Positions 1 to 7,677 of a stretch of 56,978 bases of DNA are shown in pieces (position 1 is the stretch's first letter; each line of letters starts with the position of its first letter). Origin of the DNA: an uncultured Pelagibacteraceae bacterium (GTDB taxonomy: Bacteria; Pseudomonadota; Alphaproteobacteria; Pelagibacterales; Pelagibacteraceae); contig CACKRM010000003.1 in NCBI GenBank assembly GCA_902602655.1, positions 1-56,978 on the forward strand. Direction: 5' to 3'. A program made the translations under genes and the position numbers. Under the pieces are notes generated by a model that had not been told where the DNA came from, searched no databases, and saw only the letters and a list, made by a program, of their open reading frames with translations.

Positions 1-28
1 AATATTGTTAAAAACATAGAATAAAATT

Positions 29-886
29 ATGGCTAAAAAATTAATAAAAAAATTAATATTAAACAAGTTTCTTATTGATTACATAAATTTTTTTTTTCAG
101 GGAATTCTTAAAACAAAAAATATTTTAAGCTCGGCTGTAACCTACCAAGGAAAATTTATTAAAACTTTTAGTGATGATCTGTTTATTTGCTCTTATCCCA
201 AGTCAGGGAGTCTTTGGGTTAGTCTTATAACAGCAACTTTGTTAAAGAAGAAAAAGGATATAAACCTCTCTAATATAGATAAATTTGTCCCTGATATTTA
301 CACAAACAAGGAATCTACGTTTATAAAATCAAGTAGACCAAGAATTTTCAAAACTCACGAACCTTTTGAACCAAGATTTAAAAATGTTATTTATGTAGTT
401 AGGGATCCAAGAGATGTCATTGTATCCCTATATTTTTTTTTGATTAAAATAGGTAAAATAGATAAAAATTATTCTAAAAGAAAATTTGTCAAAGAATTTT
501 TAAATGGTTTTTATGACATTGACTTTGGATCTTGGGAGCAAAATATTGGAAGTTGGTTTGGTGGCAAAAAGGAAAACATCATTTTTATTAGATATGAAGA
601 TTTGAAGAGAAATTATTCTAAAGAGATAAAAAGAATTTGCATTTTTTTAAAAGTGAAACCAAAAAAAGCTATAATAAAAAAAGTTGTTCAAAATACACAA
701 TTTGAAACACTTCAAAAACAAGAGAAAAAATACGATTTAAAATGGTCTATAAATTCTAAAAAAAATAATTTAAAATATTTTAGAAGTGGAAAAATAAATC
801 AATGGAAAAAATTTCTTTCATCAGAAGAAAATAAAATAATCAAAGGTAGATGGAATCATTACATGAGAATATTTAAATATAATTAG
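29..886 (+). CDS. Sulfotransferase domain protein
   Basis: Probable PAPS-dependent sulfotransferase moving a sulfuryl group onto a sugar, lipid or other acceptor; the acceptor cannot be read from sequence. The 285-residue protein has the 5'-phosphosulfate-binding loop YPKSGSLW at residues 56-63 and the 3'-phosphate-binding motif VVRDPRD near 123-129, in the order and spacing usual for the Sulfotransfer_1 family. A basic N-terminal stretch precedes a hydrophobic patch, but I see no clear signal peptide. The ATG at 29 is the first start in the frame. The transaldolase follows after 4 bases, so the two are probably co-transcribed. Surface-sugar decoration genes like this often lie in variable regions of SAR11-type genomes, so this may be the edge of one. 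Family call is firm; substrate unknown. Confidence 0.85.
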   Translation: MAKKLIKKLILNKFLIDYINFFFQGILKTKNILSSAVTYQGKFIKTFSDDLFICSYPKSGSLWVSLITATLLKKKKDINLSNIDKFVPDIYTNKESTFIKSSRPRIFKTHEPFEPRFKNVIYVVRDPRDVIVSLYFFLIKIGKIDKNYSKRKFVKEFLNGFYDIDFGSWEQNIGSWFGGKKENIIFIRYEDLKRNYSKEIKRICIFLKVKPKKAIIKKVVQNTQFETLQKQEKKYDLKWSINSKKNNLKYFRSGKINQWKKFLSSEENKIIKGRWNHYMRIFKYN

Positions 887-890
887 ATTT

Positions 891-1589
891 ATGAAAACAA
901 AAATTTTTTGTGACATTGCGGACCTCAAAACAATTAGAACTTTTAATAAAAAATCTGTTGTTGATGGTTTTACAACAAATCCTAGTTTAATGAGAAAAGC
1001 TGGAGCAAAAAATTATAAAGATTATTCATTAAATATACTTAAATCTTGTAAAATAAAACCAATCTCATTCGAAGTTTTTGCTGACAATCCTAAAGAAATT
1101 TTAAAACAAGCTTATAAAATAAATGGATGGGGTAAAAACGTATATGTAAAAATTCCTGTTATTAACTCAAAAGGTGTTTTCATGGGGAAAGTTATAAGAA
1201 AATTAAATTCTGAGGGAATAAAACTTAATATCACTGCCGTTTATTCTTTTGATCAGGTTAAAAAAATTTTTAAATGTCTTAATAAAAAAACAAAAACGAT
1301 TATTTCTATTTTTGCTGGTCGAATGGCTGATAAAGGAAAAGACCCAATACCAATATTTAAAAAAAGTATTTCTGCCTCAAAAAGATTCAAAAATACTTCA
1401 ATCTTATGGGCAAGTACGAGAGAGCCATATAATTATTTACAAGCTAAACAAATTAATTGTCACATAATTACGATGCCGCCGAAAATAATTAATCAAATTG
1501 AAAAATTTGGAAAAAGCTATAGATCTTTAACAATAGATACTGTTCAAAGCTTCCTTCAAGATAGCAAAAAATCAAATTTTAAGATTTAA
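891..1589 (+). CDS. Transaldolase-family protein (small TalC/FSA-like)
   Basis: A 232-residue (beta/alpha)8 aldolase of the transaldolase family, in the size class of the short TalC / fructose-6-phosphate aldolase branch rather than the ~320-residue classical TalB. Visible signatures are the N-terminal DIADL segment, DGFTTNPSLM at about residues 25-34 (classic transaldolase motif) and VKIPV near 85-89, whose lysine is the expected Schiff-base residue. The centre keeps NITAVYSFDQV and FAGRMADKG. It could act in the non-oxidative pentose phosphate pathway with the transketolase in this window, or make a sugar precursor for the surface chemistry implied by the upstream sulfotransferase; sequence alone does not decide. 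ATG start 4 bases after the sulfotransferase stop. It ends next to the convergent initiator tRNA gene. Confidence 0.85.
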   Translation: MKTKIFCDIADLKTIRTFNKKSVVDGFTTNPSLMRKAGAKNYKDYSLNILKSCKIKPISFEVFADNPKEILKQAYKINGWGKNVYVKIPVINSKGVFMGKVIRKLNSEGIKLNITAVYSFDQVKKIFKCLNKKTKTIISIFAGRMADKGKDPIPIFKKSISASKRFKNTSILWASTREPYNYLQAKQINCHIITMPPKIINQIEKFGKSYRSLTIDTVQSFLQDSKKSNFKI

Positions 1590-1591
1590 AT

Positions 1592-1668
<77 letters not shown>

Positions 1669-1674
1669 ATAAAA

Positions 1675-1878
1675 TTATACTTTCTTTAAATTTACTGCTT
1701 GTAACTTATTTTTAACTTCTTTAATTTCAAATTTTAGTTTTTGATCTTCTTTAAGTACTCTTAATTTCGAGTTTTCTAAAGCAGACACGTGTAAAAAGAT
1801 GTCTCGATCTGTTTTGTCTTCTACAATAAAACCAAAACCTTTTTTTGAATTAAACCATTTAACTTTGCCTAAAGGCAT
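1675..1878 (-). CDS. cspA: Cold-shock domain protein (CspA family)
   Basis: A single cold-shock domain of 67 residues, an OB-fold that binds single-stranded RNA and DNA and acts as an RNA chaperone. The N-terminus GKVKWFNSKKGFGFI carries RNP1 (KGFGFI) and DIFLHVSAL carries RNP2. Length is normal. Start ATG at 1878 with an AGAGG Shine-Dalgarno about 6 bases upstream. It lies 25 bases after the rpsU stop and just before the initiator tRNA gene, so the three may share a transcript. I see no long 5' leader typical of cold-induced cspA mRNAs, so it may be expressed constitutively. Confidence 0.95.
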   Translation of the reverse strand: MPLGKVKWFNSKKGFGFIVEDKTDRDIFLHVSALENSKLRVLKEDQKLKFEIKEVKNKLQAVNLKKV

Positions 1879-1903
1879 TGATTACCTCTTAAATTGTAAC
1901 AAA

Positions 1904-2098
1904 TTAAATTCTATTTCTTAACTTTTGGAGTTTTTTTACTCTTTTGAGATTTTCCGTTTTAATTCTTTTTTTTCTTTCAGATGGTTTTTCGTAATTACTT
2001 TTCATTTTAATAACCTTAAAAAAACCTTCCTTTTGAAGTTTCCTTTTTAAAACTCTAAGAGCTTGCTCAACGTTGTTATCTTTTACTTCTATTTTAAT
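1904..2098 (-). CDS. rpsU: 30S ribosomal protein S21, apparent ATT start
   Basis: A 64-residue S21, the small-subunit protein near the anti-Shine-Dalgarno end of 16S rRNA. It has the family core NNVEQALRVLKRKLQ, then EGFF, NYEKPSERKKR and a basic C-terminus. No ATG, GTG or TTG exists in frame between the upstream stop (TAA at about 2115-2113) and the conserved body. The best start is ATT at 2098-2096, giving N-terminus M-K-I-E-V-K, placed 4 bases after a strong GGAGG at 2107-2103. The only other candidate is ATA two codons later, about 10 bases from the same GGAGG. An ATT start would be rare (infC is the known bacterial precedent); a single-base error or mutation from ATG is the alternative. 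cspA follows after 25 bases. Easily missed by gene callers because of its start codon. Confidence 0.85.
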   Translation of the reverse strand: MKIEVKDNNVEQALRVLKRKLQKEGFFKVIKMKSNYEKPSERKKRIKTENLKRVKKLQKLRNRI

Positions 2099-2158
2099 AA
2101 ATCCTCCAATTAATTAAGTAGTTTGTTATCATTTAAGACTTTAGTTGTCTAGATTGAA

Positions 2159-2644
2159 TCAAAAGGGCTTAATAGGAACTTTTTTTTCAAAGTTATTTCT
2201 ATATTCCTTAAGTTTTTGTTTTATTTCAGGGTATTTATTAGAGAGAATGGATATTGCAAACAGTGCTGAGTTAATTGCCCCTGCTTTACCTATTGCCAAA
2301 GTTCCAACTGGAACCCCAGCAGGCATTTGGGCAGTAGAAAGTAAACTGTCTATACCTTTCAAAACGCTCTCAATAGGCACACCTAAAACAGGAATTGTAG
2401 TAAGAGACGCCGTTACACCCGCCAGATGTGCGGCTCCACCCGCGGCTGCTATAATAATTTCAACATTATTTTTTTCACATTCTTCAATAAATTTCTCTAA
2501 TCTTTTTGGGGTCCTATGAGCTGAAATAACTCTCACATCATAACCTACATCAAATGTTTCTAACGTATCACAGCAGTTTTTCATGATTTCCCAATCAGAT
2601 TTACTTCCCATTATTACGCCTACTAAAGTTTTTTTACTGGACAT
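2159..2644 (-). CDS. purE: N5-carboxyaminoimidazole ribonucleotide mutase PurE
   Basis: Class I PurE, interconverting N5-CAIR and CAIR in de novo purine synthesis. At 161 residues it has normal length. Motifs in order are MGSKSDW (about 12-18), SAHRTP with the catalytic histidine (about 41-46), AAGGAAHLAGV (67-77) and GVPVGTLAIG (about 110-119). Class I enzymes normally need PurK to make N5-CAIR; no purK is adjacent here. The ATG at 2644 overlaps the end of the DUF1013 gene by 11 bases, implying coupled translation. rpsU begins about 60 bases downstream. purA is elsewhere in this window. Confidence 0.95.
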   Translation of the reverse strand: MSSKKTLVGVIMGSKSDWEIMKNCCDTLETFDVGYDVRVISAHRTPKRLEKFIEECEKNNVEIIIAAAGGAAHLAGVTASLTTIPVLGVPIESVLKGIDSLLSTAQMPAGVPVGTLAIGKAGAINSALFAISILSNKYPEIKQKLKEYRNNFEKKVPIKPF

Positions 2645-3218
2645 TTGCTTTAAGTTTTTTTTCCTCTCTAAGTTTTGCTTTATTTTCTCTCTCCACTCTT
2701 CTTTTTGCCTTTGCTAAAGCTTTTTCAAAGGAGTCTTGAGTACAAAGAGCTAAAATTACTGGATCTCTAGGTTTTAAATTTGAAAAGTTCCAGTAACTTC
2801 TTTTTCTAATTAATGACACTGTGCCTTTAGTGCTCCCAACCAATTTTGAAATTTGTCCATCAGTTAAATCTGAACAATTTTTTATTAACCATAGTATCGC
2901 ATCTGGACGATCTTGCCTTTTTGATAATGGAGTATATTTTGGTCTTTTTCTTTCCTTAACTTGAACATCTTCAGTTTTTTGGTTTAGTTTTAAAAATTTT
3001 AGTGGATCTTTTGAACATGTGTCAATTTCTTCTCTAGTTAACTGGCCGGCAAGAATTGGATTATAAGCTTTTATTCCTTTAGCTACATCTCCATCAGCTA
3101 TCCCTTTAACTTCTAATTCATGCAAATTACAAAAGCTTGCTATTTGCTTAAAAGTCAGCGTTGTGTTTTCTACTAACCAAACAGCTGTAGCTTTTGGCAT
3201 AAAAGGTGTTTCTGACAT
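2634..3218 (-). CDS. trcR: DUF1013 cell-cycle transcriptional regulator (TrcR-like)
   Basis: A 194-residue DUF1013 protein, a family essentially confined to Alphaproteobacteria; characterised members are described as the RNA-polymerase-associated cell-cycle regulator TrcR. The N-terminal half (MSETPFMPKATAVWLVENTTL, then FKQIASFCNLHELEVKGIADG) and the middle segment DAILWLIKNCSDLTDGQISKLVGSTKGT both look like helix-turn-helix units. The C-terminus is strongly charged. It sits in the minus-strand housekeeping run 3 bases after rpmE and overlaps purE by 11 bases. Family membership is confident; the role is carried over from the family and the symbol is tentative. Confidence 0.88.
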   Translation of the reverse strand: MSETPFMPKATAVWLVENTTLTFKQIASFCNLHELEVKGIADGDVAKGIKAYNPILAGQLTREEIDTCSKDPLKFLKLNQKTEDVQVKERKRPKYTPLSKRQDRPDAILWLIKNCSDLTDGQISKLVGSTKGTVSLIRKRSYWNFSNLKPRDPVILALCTQDSFEKALAKAKRRVERENKAKLREEKKLKANVQ

Positions 3219-3220
3219 AA

Positions 3221-3448
3221 TTATTTATTTTTTACTCTAAGGTTGCTAAATTTCTTATTGTATTTACTCACTCTACCTTTGTCTAAAACTTTTTGACTTC
3301 CACCAGTCCAGGCTGAGTGTGATTTAGGGTCAATGTCGAGTTTTAATACATCGTTTTCTTTACCCCAAGTTGATTTTGTTTCAAATTGACTTCCATCAGT
3401 CATTACCACTTTAATCTTGTGGTATTTTGGGTGAATTTTTTTTTTCAT
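3221..3448 (-). CDS. rpmE: 50S ribosomal protein L31
   Basis: L31 bridges the two ribosomal subunits. The 75-residue protein begins with the family start [19 protein letters not shown], followed by STWGK, LDIDP and WTGGSQK. There are no cysteines, so it is the zinc-free form, common in Alphaproteobacteria. ATG start. It lies 28 bases after suhB and 2 bases before the DUF1013 gene, inside the minus-strand run. Confidence 0.95.
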   Translation of the reverse strand: MKKKIHPKYHKIKVVMTDGSQFETKSTWGKENDVLKLDIDPKSHSAWTGGSQKVLDKGRVSKYNKKFSNLRVKNK

Positions 3449-3476
3449 GCAAAATGTTTTATAATAAATATTTTAC

Positions 3477-4280
3477 TTACTCAATATTTTTTTTCATCAA
3501 AGATTCTCTCAACTCTTTGTGAATAAGTGAATTTGATGCGATAATATTCTTTTTAACTGGTGAATTTTTAGATTCACTTAAAAAATCTACAAATCCTCCG
3601 GCTTCTTTTATAAGAATTAGTCCTGCAGCCACATCCCAATAATTAAGTTCCCATTGCCAATATCCATCGAATCTTCCACAAGCTACATTTGCCAAATCTA
3701 AGGCGGCACTGCCAAATTTTCTGATTGGTGCGTTAGTTAAATTAGAAATTTTAACATATTCACTCAAAATATCATTTTTATGTTTACTATTAAATTTTGG
3801 GCCTCCAGTTACTAAAATAGATTCTTTAATTTTTTTTTTACTCGAAACTCTTATTCTTGAGTTGTTTAAAAAAGCCCCGTTACCTTTTTCAGCCGCAAAC
3901 ATCTCATCTTTGATCGGGTCGTATATCATGCCGCAAATTATCTCGCCTTTTTCCTCGTATGCTATTGATATAGCAAACTGTGGAATACCGTTTAAAAAAT
4001 TCATAGTCCCATCGATTGGATCTATAATCCATCTATTATCTTTATTATCTTTATTTAATTCCCCAACTTCTTCACTAAGAATTCCAAAATCAGGATGAGC
4101 TTTTAATAATTCCTCTATTATTAATTTTTCCGATTTTTTATCTGCCGCAGAAACAAAGTCTCCAGGAGCCTTTAAGGAAACTTGTAATTTTTCTACTTCA
4201 CCGAAATCTCTTATCAAAGACTTAGATGCTCTCAAACAAGCTTTACGAATAATATTAATTTTTGGTGAATTAAGCCTCAT
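3477..4280 (-). CDS. suhB: Inositol monophosphatase family protein (SuhB-like)
   Basis: A 267-residue member of the Mg2+-dependent, Li+-sensitive phosphatase family. Metal-binding signatures are visible: the EE of ILSEEVGE (about 69-76), WIIDPIDGTMNF (about 84-95) and WDVAAGLILIKEAGG near 215-229. In bacteria SuhB hydrolyses inositol-1-phosphate and also acts in ribosomal RNA antitermination; which role matters here is not readable. Start ATG at 4280 overlaps the efp stop in a TAATG junction, so the two are translationally coupled. Related CysQ or histidinol-phosphate phosphatases are possible but the motifs favour the SuhB branch. Confidence 0.88.
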   Translation of the reverse strand: MRLNSPKINIIRKACLRASKSLIRDFGEVEKLQVSLKAPGDFVSAADKKSEKLIIEELLKAHPDFGILSEEVGELNKDNKDNRWIIDPIDGTMNFLNGIPQFAISIAYEEKGEIICGMIYDPIKDEMFAAEKGNGAFLNNSRIRVSSKKKIKESILVTGGPKFNSKHKNDILSEYVKISNLTNAPIRKFGSAALDLANVACGRFDGYWQWELNYWDVAAGLILIKEAGGFVDFLSESKNSPVKKNIIASNSLIHKELRESLMKKNIE

Positions 4281-4843
4281 TAATTAACTTTCTTGACATA
4301 TTCTAAGTTTCTAGTGTCTAAAATAATTTTGTCTCCACTCTCTACAAAAGGCGGAACCGTAATACTGACGCCGTTTTTTAATTTTGCAGGTTTATAGGAT
4401 GAAGCAGCAGTTTGACCTTTAACAACAGCATCTGTCTCTTCCACAGTGCATTCTATATTTTTTGGCAGGTTAATAGAAATTGGTTTATCATCCATAAATG
4501 TAATTGTAACTTCCAAATTTTCTGACAATAAATTATATTTTTCATCTGTTAAGGATTTTGATAAAGAAATTTGCTCATATGATTTATTATCCATAAAATG
4601 GCAACTTTTTTCATCAGAGTATAAAAAGTTAAATTTTTTTTCGTCTAATTCTGATTTTTCAACAGTCTCACTTGATCTAAATCGTTCATTAAGTTTGGTT
4701 CCTTTCGTTACACTTTTCAATTCGACTTGATTGAAAGCTCCGCCTTTACCTGGCTTAACATGTTGAGTTTTTAAAACATTCCAATAGTCATTTTTATGTT
4801 CGATAATCATTCCAGGCTTTATTTCATTTGCATTTATTTTCAT
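4280..4843 (-). CDS. efp: Translation elongation factor P
   Basis: EF-P rescues ribosomes stalled at polyproline stretches. The 187-residue protein has the usual three-domain length. Domain I begins MKINANEIKPGMIIEH and carries the loop KPGKGGAF with lysine 33 at the tip, the residue that EpmA beta-lysylates in many bacteria; no epmA or epmB is in this window. Domain III ends with VPPFVESGDKIILDTR and Y..KVN, as in the family. The ATG overlaps the thiE stop by 4 bases (ATGA) and its own stop overlaps the suhB start, so thiE-efp-suhB is coupled. Confidence 0.96.
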   Translation of the reverse strand: MKINANEIKPGMIIEHKNDYWNVLKTQHVKPGKGGAFNQVELKSVTKGTKLNERFRSSETVEKSELDEKKFNFLYSDEKSCHFMDNKSYEQISLSKSLTDEKYNLLSENLEVTITFMDDKPISINLPKNIECTVEETDAVVKGQTAASSYKPAKLKNGVSITVPPFVESGDKIILDTRNLEYVKKVN

Positions 4844-5445
4844 TTGTAAAATTTTTTTATCGCATTAATCGGTTTTAAGACGGGGTTATTCCAAATATAA
4901 CTTGAAATTGCAATAAAATTCGCTCCTTGAGACATGACTTTTTTATAATTTTTTCTATTAATTCCACCAATAGCAACTACAGGAATTTTAGTTTTATTTT
5001 TGATCTGTTTTATTATTTTAATTTTTGCTTTTTTCGCATTAGGTTTTAATCTTGATGAAAAAAAAGACCCAACAGCAATATAATCTGGTTTGGCTTTTAT
5101 CGCTTTATCTACAAGTTTAAGTGAACCATGGCATGTAACTCCAATTATTTTTTTCTTCAAAATTTTTTTTGCGTGCTTAATTGATGGATCTAACTGACCT
5201 AGGTGACATCCGTCAGCACCTATTTTTTTTGCTAATTCAGGGCTGTCATTAATAATTAGTTTTACGTTGTACTTATTAGTAATTTTTTTTATTTTTTTTC
5301 CTATTTTTACAATTTGATTTTTCGATGTATTTTTTAATCTAAGCTGAAAATACTCTATTTTTTTTTTACTTAAAACCTTTTCTAAATTGGAATAGAAACT
5401 GTTTTCAATTTTGTTTGGTGATAAAAGGTAAATGTATCTTTTCAA
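4840..5445 (-). CDS. thiE: Thiamin phosphate synthase-like protein (ThiE)
   Basis: A TIM-barrel protein of 201 residues, predicted to join HMP pyrophosphate and thiazole phosphate into thiamin phosphate. Matching motifs are FQLRLKN (about 34-40), LIINDSPELAKKIGADGCHLGQ (spanning 64-85, pyrophosphate binding), IGVTCH (about 101-106), YIAVGSFF (about 121-128) and VVAIGGINRKN (about 156-166). It is 3 bases after fba and overlaps efp. SAR11 cells are known to lack thiC and to need exogenous HMP, so ThiE with ThiD (later in this window) would use salvaged precursor. Some short ThiE/TenI paralogues do not make thiamin phosphate, so the exact activity is less sure than the fold. Confidence 0.85.
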   Translation of the reverse strand: MKRYIYLLSPNKIENSFYSNLEKVLSKKKIEYFQLRLKNTSKNQIVKIGKKIKKITNKYNVKLIINDSPELAKKIGADGCHLGQLDPSIKHAKKILKKKIIGVTCHGSLKLVDKAIKAKPDYIAVGSFFSSRLKPNAKKAKIKIIKQIKNKTKIPVVAIGGINRKNYKKVMSQGANFIAISSYIWNNPVLKPINAIKKFYK

Positions 5446-5447
5446 TT

Positions 5448-6464
5448 TTAAGCCGCAGAACTTTTTTCAAGCTTTTCACTCCATTTTGCCTCTGTTGAAG
5501 CGCCATTCATTTTTGCTCTATGATTAAAAACCTCTTGAATTGTATTTATTTCTTTCATGGATTTTGCCCAAGTTTTTAAAGCTGACTGTTGTAAAGCTCG
5601 ACCATAAGAAAAAGTAAAATTCATCTTTGTGTCATTTATTTTATTTATTGCATTTAAATTTTTTGTTGCTTCTAACTCACTTTGACCACCTGATAAAAAA
5701 GCTACCCCAGGAACGTTACTTGGAACATTTTTTTTAAGACATTCTAAAGTTTTTTTAGCAATCTCCTCAGTTGAAGCTTTATCTTTACAATCTGTTCCGG
5801 GAAGTATCATGTTGGGTTTTAAAACTGTTCCAGCCAAATTAACTTTATGAATTGCTAGTTGTTTGTAGCATTCGGCCAAAACTTTGCTGGTTACCTCATA
5901 ACATTTATCAATAGTGTGGTCGCCGTCCATTAAAACTTCAGGCTCTACAATAGGTACCATTTTAGCTTCTTGGACTAATGCTGCGTATCTTGCTAAAGCA
6001 TGAGCATTTGAATTTATGCATTGTTCACTTGGATGCTTATTTGAAATTGTATAAACAGCTCGCCATTTAGCAAATCTTGCTCCTAGCTTGTAGTATTCTT
6101 CCATTCTTTCTCTTAAACCATCTAAACCCTCAGTTACTTTTTCACCATCAGAGCCAGCTAAAAGCTTTGCTCCCTTATCAACTTTTATTCCTGGTATAGA
6201 GCCGTTTTTTTTAATCAACTCAGTTATTGATATTCCACTACTAGAGGTTTGTCTTAGCGTTTCATCAAATAATATTACTCCACTTATACAAGTTTTCATG
6301 GAACTAGATGAAAACAATGTTTCTCTAAAATGAAGTCTGTTTTTTTCTGTACATTCAACATTTACACTTTTTAATCTTTTTTCCATAGTTCCAGTGCTCT
6401 CATCTGCTGCAAGTATTCCTTTTCCTTTGGTTACCATTTTTTTTGCTATTTCTTCTATAGTCAT
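5448..6464 (-). CDS. fba: Class I fructose-bisphosphate aldolase
   Basis: Metal-independent, Schiff-base aldolase of 338 residues that interconverts fructose-1,6-bisphosphate with two triose phosphates. The N-terminus KGKGILAADESTGTMEKR is the class I signature; GIKVDKGAK, WRAVYTI, VEPEVLMDGDH and LAGTVLKPNMILPG (containing the Schiff-base lysine) follow in family order, and FLSGGQSE lies near residue 255. The length suits the eukaryote-like class I type also found in some proteobacteria. It lies 3 bases after pgk and 2 before thiE. With Pgk, transketolase and PPDK here it can serve gluconeogenesis or glycolysis. Confidence 0.96.
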   Translation of the reverse strand: MTIEEIAKKMVTKGKGILAADESTGTMEKRLKSVNVECTEKNRLHFRETLFSSSSMKTCISGVILFDETLRQTSSSGISITELIKKNGSIPGIKVDKGAKLLAGSDGEKVTEGLDGLRERMEEYYKLGARFAKWRAVYTISNKHPSEQCINSNAHALARYAALVQEAKMVPIVEPEVLMDGDHTIDKCYEVTSKVLAECYKQLAIHKVNLAGTVLKPNMILPGTDCKDKASTEEIAKKTLECLKKNVPSNVPGVAFLSGGQSELEATKNLNAINKINDTKMNFTFSYGRALQQSALKTWAKSMKEINTIQEVFNHRAKMNGASTEAKWSEKLEKSSAA

Positions 6465-6467
6465 AAA

Positions 6468-7661
6468 TTAATTTTTTTTTAATACTTTTATACCAGGCAA
6501 TTCCTTTCCTTCAAGAGATTCTAGAAACGCTCCTCCAGCTGTTGATAAATGCGTAAAGCTATTTTGTAATCCAGTGTTTTTAATTGCAGCTAATGTGTCC
6601 CCACCACCAATAATTGATACTAATGACTTTGTTTTTGTATTTTTTGCAATTTTTCTAGCTATTGAAATAGTCCCTTCAGAGAAATTTTCATTTTCGTAAT
6701 AACCCGCAGGACCATTCCAAAATACTGTTTTAGAGTCATCTACTATTTTATTAATTAAGCCGATTGTTTTTTCTCCTATATCAAGGATCATTTCTTTTGA
6801 CCCTATATCGTGGACATCTTTACGTATAGGAGTTCCATTTAGATCAGTAGAAGAATTAACATCTAATGGAATTATAATTTTACAATTATTTCTCTCAGAC
6901 AGATCAATAATATTTTTTAAAATTTTTTCAACCCCATTTTCAATTAGGGACTTACCTACGTTAATATTTTTAAATTTGATAAAGTTATTTGCCATAGCAC
7001 CTACAACAATAAGGTTTTCTGAGTTCTTTATTAAGCTAGTCAAAATATTGATTTTAGTTGATATTTTTGATCCACCTATAATGCAAGTAACTGGTTTTTT
7101 TTTATTTTTACTTAATAGATCTATTGATTTTAATTCTTTTTCTAAAAGAGGACCCCCATAACTATCTATAAATTTTGTTATTTTATGGATTGATGCTTGC
7201 ATTCTATGGGAGCAGGAAAAAGCTTCATTTATAAAAAGGTCGCCAAGTTTCGCAAGATTTTTTGCAAAATTTTCATCATTCGCTTCTTCTTCCTTAAAAA
7301 AACGAATATTTTCAAACAAAACGAAATCTTTTGACTTTAGTTTTTTAGTAAACGCAACTGCCTCATCATCAATTTTATTTTGGTAAAATGAAATATTATA
7401 GTTACATTTTCTTTTAAAATAATCGAATATTGGCTTTAATGATAAGTTTGGAGAAACCTCTCCTTTAGGTCTACCAAGATGAGATATCAAAATAACCTTC
7501 GCTCCACTATCTTTTAATTTATCTAATAAAGGTTTTATTACCTCTATTCTAGTATCGTCTTTTATTTCAGAATTCTCCATCGGAACATTTAAATCTAAGC
7601 GAACAATAATTCTTTTATTTTCTACTGAATGAATATTTGAAAAGAATTTTAATTTTGACAT
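6468..7661 (-). CDS. pgk: Phosphoglycerate kinase
   Basis: Reversibly transfers phosphate between 1,3-bisphosphoglycerate and ADP. Substrate motifs RLDLNVPM, ISHLGRPKG and ENIRFFKEE lie in the N-domain, CIIGGSKISTK at the hinge region, FWNGPAGYYE and SIIGGGDTLAA in the nucleotide domain, and HLSTAGGAFLE near the end. I chose the ATG at 7661 (MSKLKFFS), giving 397 residues, the usual length. An upstream in-frame TTG at 7703 would extend the protein into transketolase and has no support. The chosen start is 17 bases after the tkt stop. Glyceraldehyde-3-phosphate dehydrogenase, often found between tkt and pgk in relatives, is absent here. Confidence 0.96.
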   Translation of the reverse strand: MSKLKFFSNIHSVENKRIIVRLDLNVPMENSEIKDDTRIEVIKPLLDKLKDSGAKVILISHLGRPKGEVSPNLSLKPIFDYFKRKCNYNISFYQNKIDDEAVAFTKKLKSKDFVLFENIRFFKEEEANDENFAKNLAKLGDLFINEAFSCSHRMQASIHKITKFIDSYGGPLLEKELKSIDLLSKNKKKPVTCIIGGSKISTKINILTSLIKNSENLIVVGAMANNFIKFKNINVGKSLIENGVEKILKNIIDLSERNNCKIIIPLDVNSSTDLNGTPIRKDVHDIGSKEMILDIGEKTIGLINKIVDDSKTVFWNGPAGYYENENFSEGTISIARKIAKNTKTKSLVSIIGGGDTLAAIKNTGLQNSFTHLSTAGGAFLESLEGKELPGIKVLKKN

Positions 7662-7677
7662 TTGTAATTTTAAAGTG

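Noticed and set aside
1-24. Possible last seven codons of an upstream gene (NIVKNIE then TAA)
   Set aside because: Too short to distinguish from chance; no product can be inferred.
2145-2519. 124-codon plus-strand open frame
   Set aside because: Lies antisense to purE, whose family motifs are intact; the frame is a composition shadow and matches nothing.
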